A DNA stretch of 8,822 nt from Clostridiales bacterium (lineage in GTDB: Bacteria > Bacillota > Clostridia > Oscillospirales > QAMX01): the NCBI GenBank assembly GCA_003149835.1, contig QAMX01000102.1, positions 1-8,822 of the forward strand. The letters are read 5' to 3'. The notes beneath the pieces were generated by a model that had not been told where the DNA came from, did not search any database, and saw only the letters and a list, made by a program, of their open reading frames with translations. Shown here piece by piece: positions 6,353-8,822 of the stretch. Each line of letters begins with the position of its first letter. The first letter of the stretch is position 1. A program made the position numbers and the translations under genes.

Positions 6353-8098
6353 CTATACGGGCGTCCCCGTACTCTGTCCCCACTGGACGCGGCAGAGCTT
6401 GGCATACAGGCCGTTCTGAGCCGCCAGTTCGCGGTGCGAACCCTGTTCAACGATACGGCCGTTTTCCAAAACCAGAATTTTATCCGCTTTCATAACCGTG
6501 GAGAGCCGGTGCGCGATGACGATGACGGTGCGCGTCCCGGCCAGAGCGTCGATAGCTTGCTGAATCTGCGCCTCGGTTTCGGTATCGACGGCTGAGGTGG
6601 CCTCGTCGAGGATGAGAATCGGCGTGTCGCGCAGAATCGCGCGGGCGATCGAGATTCGCTGCTTCTGCCCGCCGGACAGCCGCACGCCGCGCTCGCCGAC
6701 AACGGTTTCGTAGCCTTCCGGCATCTGGCGGATAAATTCGTCCGCAAAGGCGGCCTGCGCGGCGCGGACGATATCGTCCATAGAGGCGTTTTCCACCCCA
6801 TAGGCGATATTCTCGGCGATCGTGCCGTTGAACAGGAAAATATCCTGCAACACCATAGAGATGTTGCCTCGAACGGAAGCGACCGAAGCGTTTTTGATAT
6901 CGCGGCCGTCCATGAGAATCTGCCCTTCCTGCGGGTCATAGAAACGCTCGGTCAGCGCGACAACAGTCGATTTGCCGACGCCGGTGGGGCCGACGATGGC
7001 GATCATTTCGCCGGCCTTTACAGAAAAGGAGACGTCTTCAAGCACGGGCTCCTCCGGCAGATAGGAAAATTTCACATGCCGGAATTCCAGCGCGCCGCTG
7101 ACCCGCCCCAGCGGCGCGGCGCCCGGCTCATCCTGAATCTCAATATCGGCGTCGAGCACCTCAAAGACGCGCCGCCCGCCGGCAAAGGCGGTCTGGACGT
7201 CCTCCACCAGCCGCGCCAGAGCGGCGAGCGGCTGATAAAAGAGGCTCAGGTACATAAAGAATCCGATGATATCGGCGGTGCTCATCCGCCCCTGCATGGC
7301 GAGCCAACCGCCGACGGCGACGACAATGACCGTGCCCATAGAGGTGATAAACTCGACGGTCGGATGAAAAATGGCGTTGGCAAAGTTGGCGTGGATGTTT
7401 ACATAGCTGTAATGCCGGCAGGCGCGCCGCATTTTGTGCAGCTCGTTTTCCTCTTTTCCAAAAGCCTGAATCTCCTTCATGCCGGAGAGATTGTCCTGTA
7501 CGGCGCCGTTGAGGTCGCCTAAAACCTCCTGATTGATCCGGAAAAGCGGCGCGACTTTTTTTGAAAAGATCACGCTGGAAAACAGCACAAACGGCACGGG
7601 AATCAGCGTCAGCAGCGCCAGCAGAGGATCAATCAGGAAAATCATCACCGCGACGCCGAAGATGACGAGCAGATTGCTGATCAGATCTGGCAGCGCGTGG
7701 GCGATCAGCACTTCAAGCTGACGGCTGTCGTTAATCATGCGGCTCATGAGCTGCCCGGTCTGTTTGTCCTGATAATAGCGCAGGGAGAGCTGTTGCAGCT
7801 TGTCGTAGATGCGCAGCGTCAGCTCGCCTACAAACGACCACGCCGCGACATGGCTGACATACATGCTGATAAAACGGAACACAGCCCTCAGCAGATAGGA
7901 GGCTGCGAGGATGGCCGCATAGGTGAGGATCACCCGCATCTGCGGCGTATCGGGCAGCGAGAGATAGGCGGTCACCCGACGGACGATCTCCGGCGTGACC
8001 AGATTCATCAGCGTCGCTCCGAGCAGGCCGAAGATCGCCAAGGCCAGCTCTCCCCAATGCTTTTTCGCCATGATCAGAAAACGTCTTGCCATTTTCAT
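6353..8098 (-). CDS. Exporter-type ABC transporter, fused permease and ATPase
   Basis: This 581-residue half-transporter is of the normal length for the MsbA/BmrA/LmrA type and should work as a homo- or heterodimer in the cytoplasmic membrane, using ATP to export a lipid, drug or peptide. Six membrane segments are visible (about 18-40, 57-78, 137-157, 160-178, 246-266 and 275-293). The ATPase domain follows from about 335: Walker A GPTGVGKST (370-378), Q-loop Q418, signature LSGGQ (474-478), Walker B ILILDEATS (494-502), D-loop SAVD and switch histidine H530. All catalytic residues are intact. The start at ATG 8098 is set by GGAGG at 8107-8111, eight bases upstream. A longer frame from a TTG at 8179 would run through the Shine-Dalgarno and leader. 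No partner half-transporter is in view. Substrate cannot be told from the sequence. Confidence 0.95.
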   Translation of the reverse strand: MKMARRFLIMAKKHWGELALAIFGLLGATLMNLVTPEIVRRVTAYLSLPDTPQMRVILTYAAILAASYLLRAVFRFISMYVSHVAAWSFVGELTLRIYDKLQQLSLRYYQDKQTGQLMSRMINDSRQLEVLIAHALPDLISNLLVIFGVAVMIFLIDPLLALLTLIPVPFVLFSSVIFSKKVAPLFRINQEVLGDLNGAVQDNLSGMKEIQAFGKEENELHKMRRACRHYSYVNIHANFANAIFHPTVEFITSMGTVIVVAVGGWLAMQGRMSTADIIGFFMYLSLFYQPLAALARLVEDVQTAFAGGRRVFEVLDADIEIQDEPGAAPLGRVSGALEFRHVKFSYLPEEPVLEDVSFSVKAGEMIAIVGPTGVGKSTVVALTERFYDPQEGQILMDGRDIKNASVASVRGNISMVLQDIFLFNGTIAENIAYGVENASMDDIVRAAQAAFADEFIRQMPEGYETVVGERGVRLSGGQKQRISIARAILRDTPILILDEATSAVDTETEAQIQQAIDALAGTRTVIVIAHRLSTVMKADKILVLENGRIVEQGSHRELAAQNGLYAKLCRVQWGQSTGTPV

Positions 8099-8106
8099 GT
8101 GATGTT

Positions 8107-8111
8107 CCTCC
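8107..8111 (-). promoter_or_regulatory. Ribosome binding site deciding the ABC transporter start
   Basis: Minus-strand GGAGG lies eight bases before the ATG at 8098. The alternative TTG at 8179 has no comparable site and would add 27 residues with no family counterpart. Confidence 0.8.
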
Positions 8112-8117
8112 GGTAAA

Positions 8118-8136
8118 CGCCCGCTTCCTGCGGGCG
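8118..8136 (-). promoter_or_regulatory. GC hairpin in the ABC transporter leader
   Basis: CGCCCGC and GCGGGCG form seven G-C pairs around a five-base loop, ending seven bases before the Shine-Dalgarno site. A second leader stem, CATACG/CGTATG, spans 8167-8185. The leader is about 109 bases long, and these stems could tune translation or mRNA stability. Confidence 0.45.
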
Positions 8137-8200
8137 GATTTGCAGCTCGGTAACGAAAAGACAGCCCATACGCCGACAACGTATGAGCTCAGAGCCAAAG

Positions 8201-8214
8201 TTACATGAATGTAA
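8201..8214. promoter_or_regulatory. Palindromic operator candidate over the ABC transporter start site
   Basis: TTACAT and ATGTAA form a perfect six-base inverted repeat with a two-base centre. It begins at the -10 box edge (8214) and covers the expected transcription start near 8207, the position where a repressor would block the promoter. Regulators of exporter genes are often of the MarR or TetR type; no regulator gene is in the window. Confidence 0.55.
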
Positions 8215-8241
8215 TTATATCTGCTTTTTTGGAAAAGTCAA
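8214..8241 (-). promoter_or_regulatory. Promoter of the ABC transporter gene
   Basis: On the minus strand, TTGACT (8236-8241) and TATAAT (8214-8219) are separated by 16 bases. Confidence 0.8.
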
Positions 8242-8298
8242 GTGGATGACAGGCGAGAGGCATCGGCGCTCCAATCGGACCGCAAGAACCCTTTCGGG

Positions 8299-8327
8299 TT
8301 GACATATGAGATCATTTGTGCTATGCT
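8299..8327 (+). promoter_or_regulatory. Divergent promoter for the right-edge gene
   Basis: TTGACA (8299-8304) and TATGCT (8322-8327) have a 17-base spacer. Transcription should start near 8334, leaving a leader of about 120 bases before the ATG at 8455. The -35 box overlaps a small AACCC/GGGTT hairpin (8288-8300). Confidence 0.7.
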
Positions 8328-8346
8328 TACCGCACCAAAGCTTTTC

Positions 8347-8428
8347 GGTTGGATCGGCAATACGCTGTTTTTCAGATGAGAAAACAAATCAAAACGCCAG
8401 CCTGTCTCGTGCGCGGAGCGTATCGACC
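8347..8428 (+). other. Possible structured leader RNA of the right-edge gene
   Basis: GGTTG (8347-8351) can pair with CGACC (8424-8428), and ATACGCT (8360-8366) pairs perfectly with AGCGTAT (8417-8423). Inside, GTTTTT and GAAAAC (8367-8372 with 8380-8385) make a further stem. No known riboswitch class is recognised. The structure ends 26 bases before the start codon. Confidence 0.3.
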
Positions 8429-8454
8429 AAATTCAGTGAAAGAGGGCAAACGCA

Positions 8455-8822
8455 ATGAAAAAACTCCTTGAAATCTCTCCGTTTCCTGCCGGCGCGCAGT
8501 CGGACGGCTTTTTCGCCGCGCTAGCGAGCGCTGTTTTGCCGTGCCTCGGCATCAAAGAGGAATCGCCGTACTGGTGCTCGCCCAAGGGCGCATACTGTAC
8601 GGGCTGCGGCGGCTGCGGGGACAGATCCAATCTCCAAAAGCATCAGGAGATGATGTATCATACGCTGCTGGCGGCAAGCGGAGCCGCGTTTACCTTCGAT
8701 TATCCCGAAGACGACAGCGTCGCATATCACACCATGCCCGGCATTCCGCTCGGATGGCGCTGGGAGGAGCCGTTTGTCGCCGATTTGGCCGACTTTGCGG
8801 GCCTTTCCTACGAGCGGTATAC
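8455..8822 (+). CDS. Cysteine-rich protein of unknown function (3' end beyond window)
   Basis: A frame opens at ATG 8455, eight bases after AGAGGG, and stays open for 122 codons to the right edge, so it is partial. The protein starts MKKLLEISPFPAGAQSDGFF and has no signal peptide or membrane segment. A cysteine cluster follows with C41, C48, C51 and C54 in the pattern C-x6-C-x2-C-x2-C (YCTGCGGCGD), which could hold a metal or iron-sulphur centre. It then reads KHQEMMYHTLLAASG and FDYPEDD, and is rich in Trp, Tyr and Phe near 98-122. I do not recognise the family. It has its own promoter and is divergent from the ABC transporter gene. The strong start signal and coding-like composition make it a real gene; its function is open. 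Confidence 0.8.
   Translation, partial: MKKLLEISPFPAGAQSDGFFAALASAVLPCLGIKEESPYWCSPKGAYCTGCGGCGDRSNLQKHQEMMYHTLLAASGAAFTFDYPEDDSVAYHTMPGIPLGWRWEEPFVADLADFAGLSYERY

Noticed and set aside
8288..8300. AACCC-TTTC-GGGTT hairpin as a terminator
   Set aside because: The stem has only five pairs, no T tract follows, and it overlaps the -35 box of the divergent promoter.

Overview
The window looks like an anaerobic Firmicute of class Clostridia, possibly Oscillospiraceae or Ruminococcaceae. The reasons are purine-rich Shine-Dalgarno sites, textbook sigma-A promoters, a cytosolic family 9 glycoside hydrolase, and GC-rich core genes beside visibly AT-richer accessory pieces. This placement is inference from style and gene content.

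Left part (1-1065, plus strand): the 3' end of a large gene runs in from the left edge. It encodes the C-terminal nuclease-like domain of a polymorphic (contact-dependent) toxin. A small, very acidic immunity-type protein follows 31 nt later. Next comes a perfect 27-bp inverted repeat whose arms resemble IS3-family insertion-sequence ends. It sits between convergent genes and could also act as a two-way terminator.

Centre (1066-5780, minus strand): one promoter at 5752-5780 appears to drive a three-gene operon, in the order URO-D-family protein, ADP-ribosylglycohydrolase-family protein, family 9 glycoside hydrolase. None has a signal peptide, so all should be cytosolic. Together they suggest intracellular processing of an imported, perhaps modified or methylated, oligoglycoside, but no transporter is in view and the substrate is unknown.

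Junction (5781-6192): a tRNA-Ala (CGC) gene on the minus strand has its own consensus promoter and a terminator-like hairpin at its 3' end. Directly beyond the hairpin is a short remnant, on the same strand, of the C-terminal part of a type I restriction specificity subunit (HsdS). The tRNA 3' side may therefore be an old integration site, with the accessory material to its left.

Right part (6193-8822): a strong 19-bp hairpin, then a full-length exporter-type ABC transporter on the minus strand, with a palindromic operator candidate over its transcription start and a structured leader. A divergent promoter with a long leader reads into a cysteine-rich protein of unknown function, cut by the right edge.

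For three minus-strand genes the longest reading frame begins at TTG. In each the Shine-Dalgarno site points to a downstream ATG, and the coordinates given here use that ATG.
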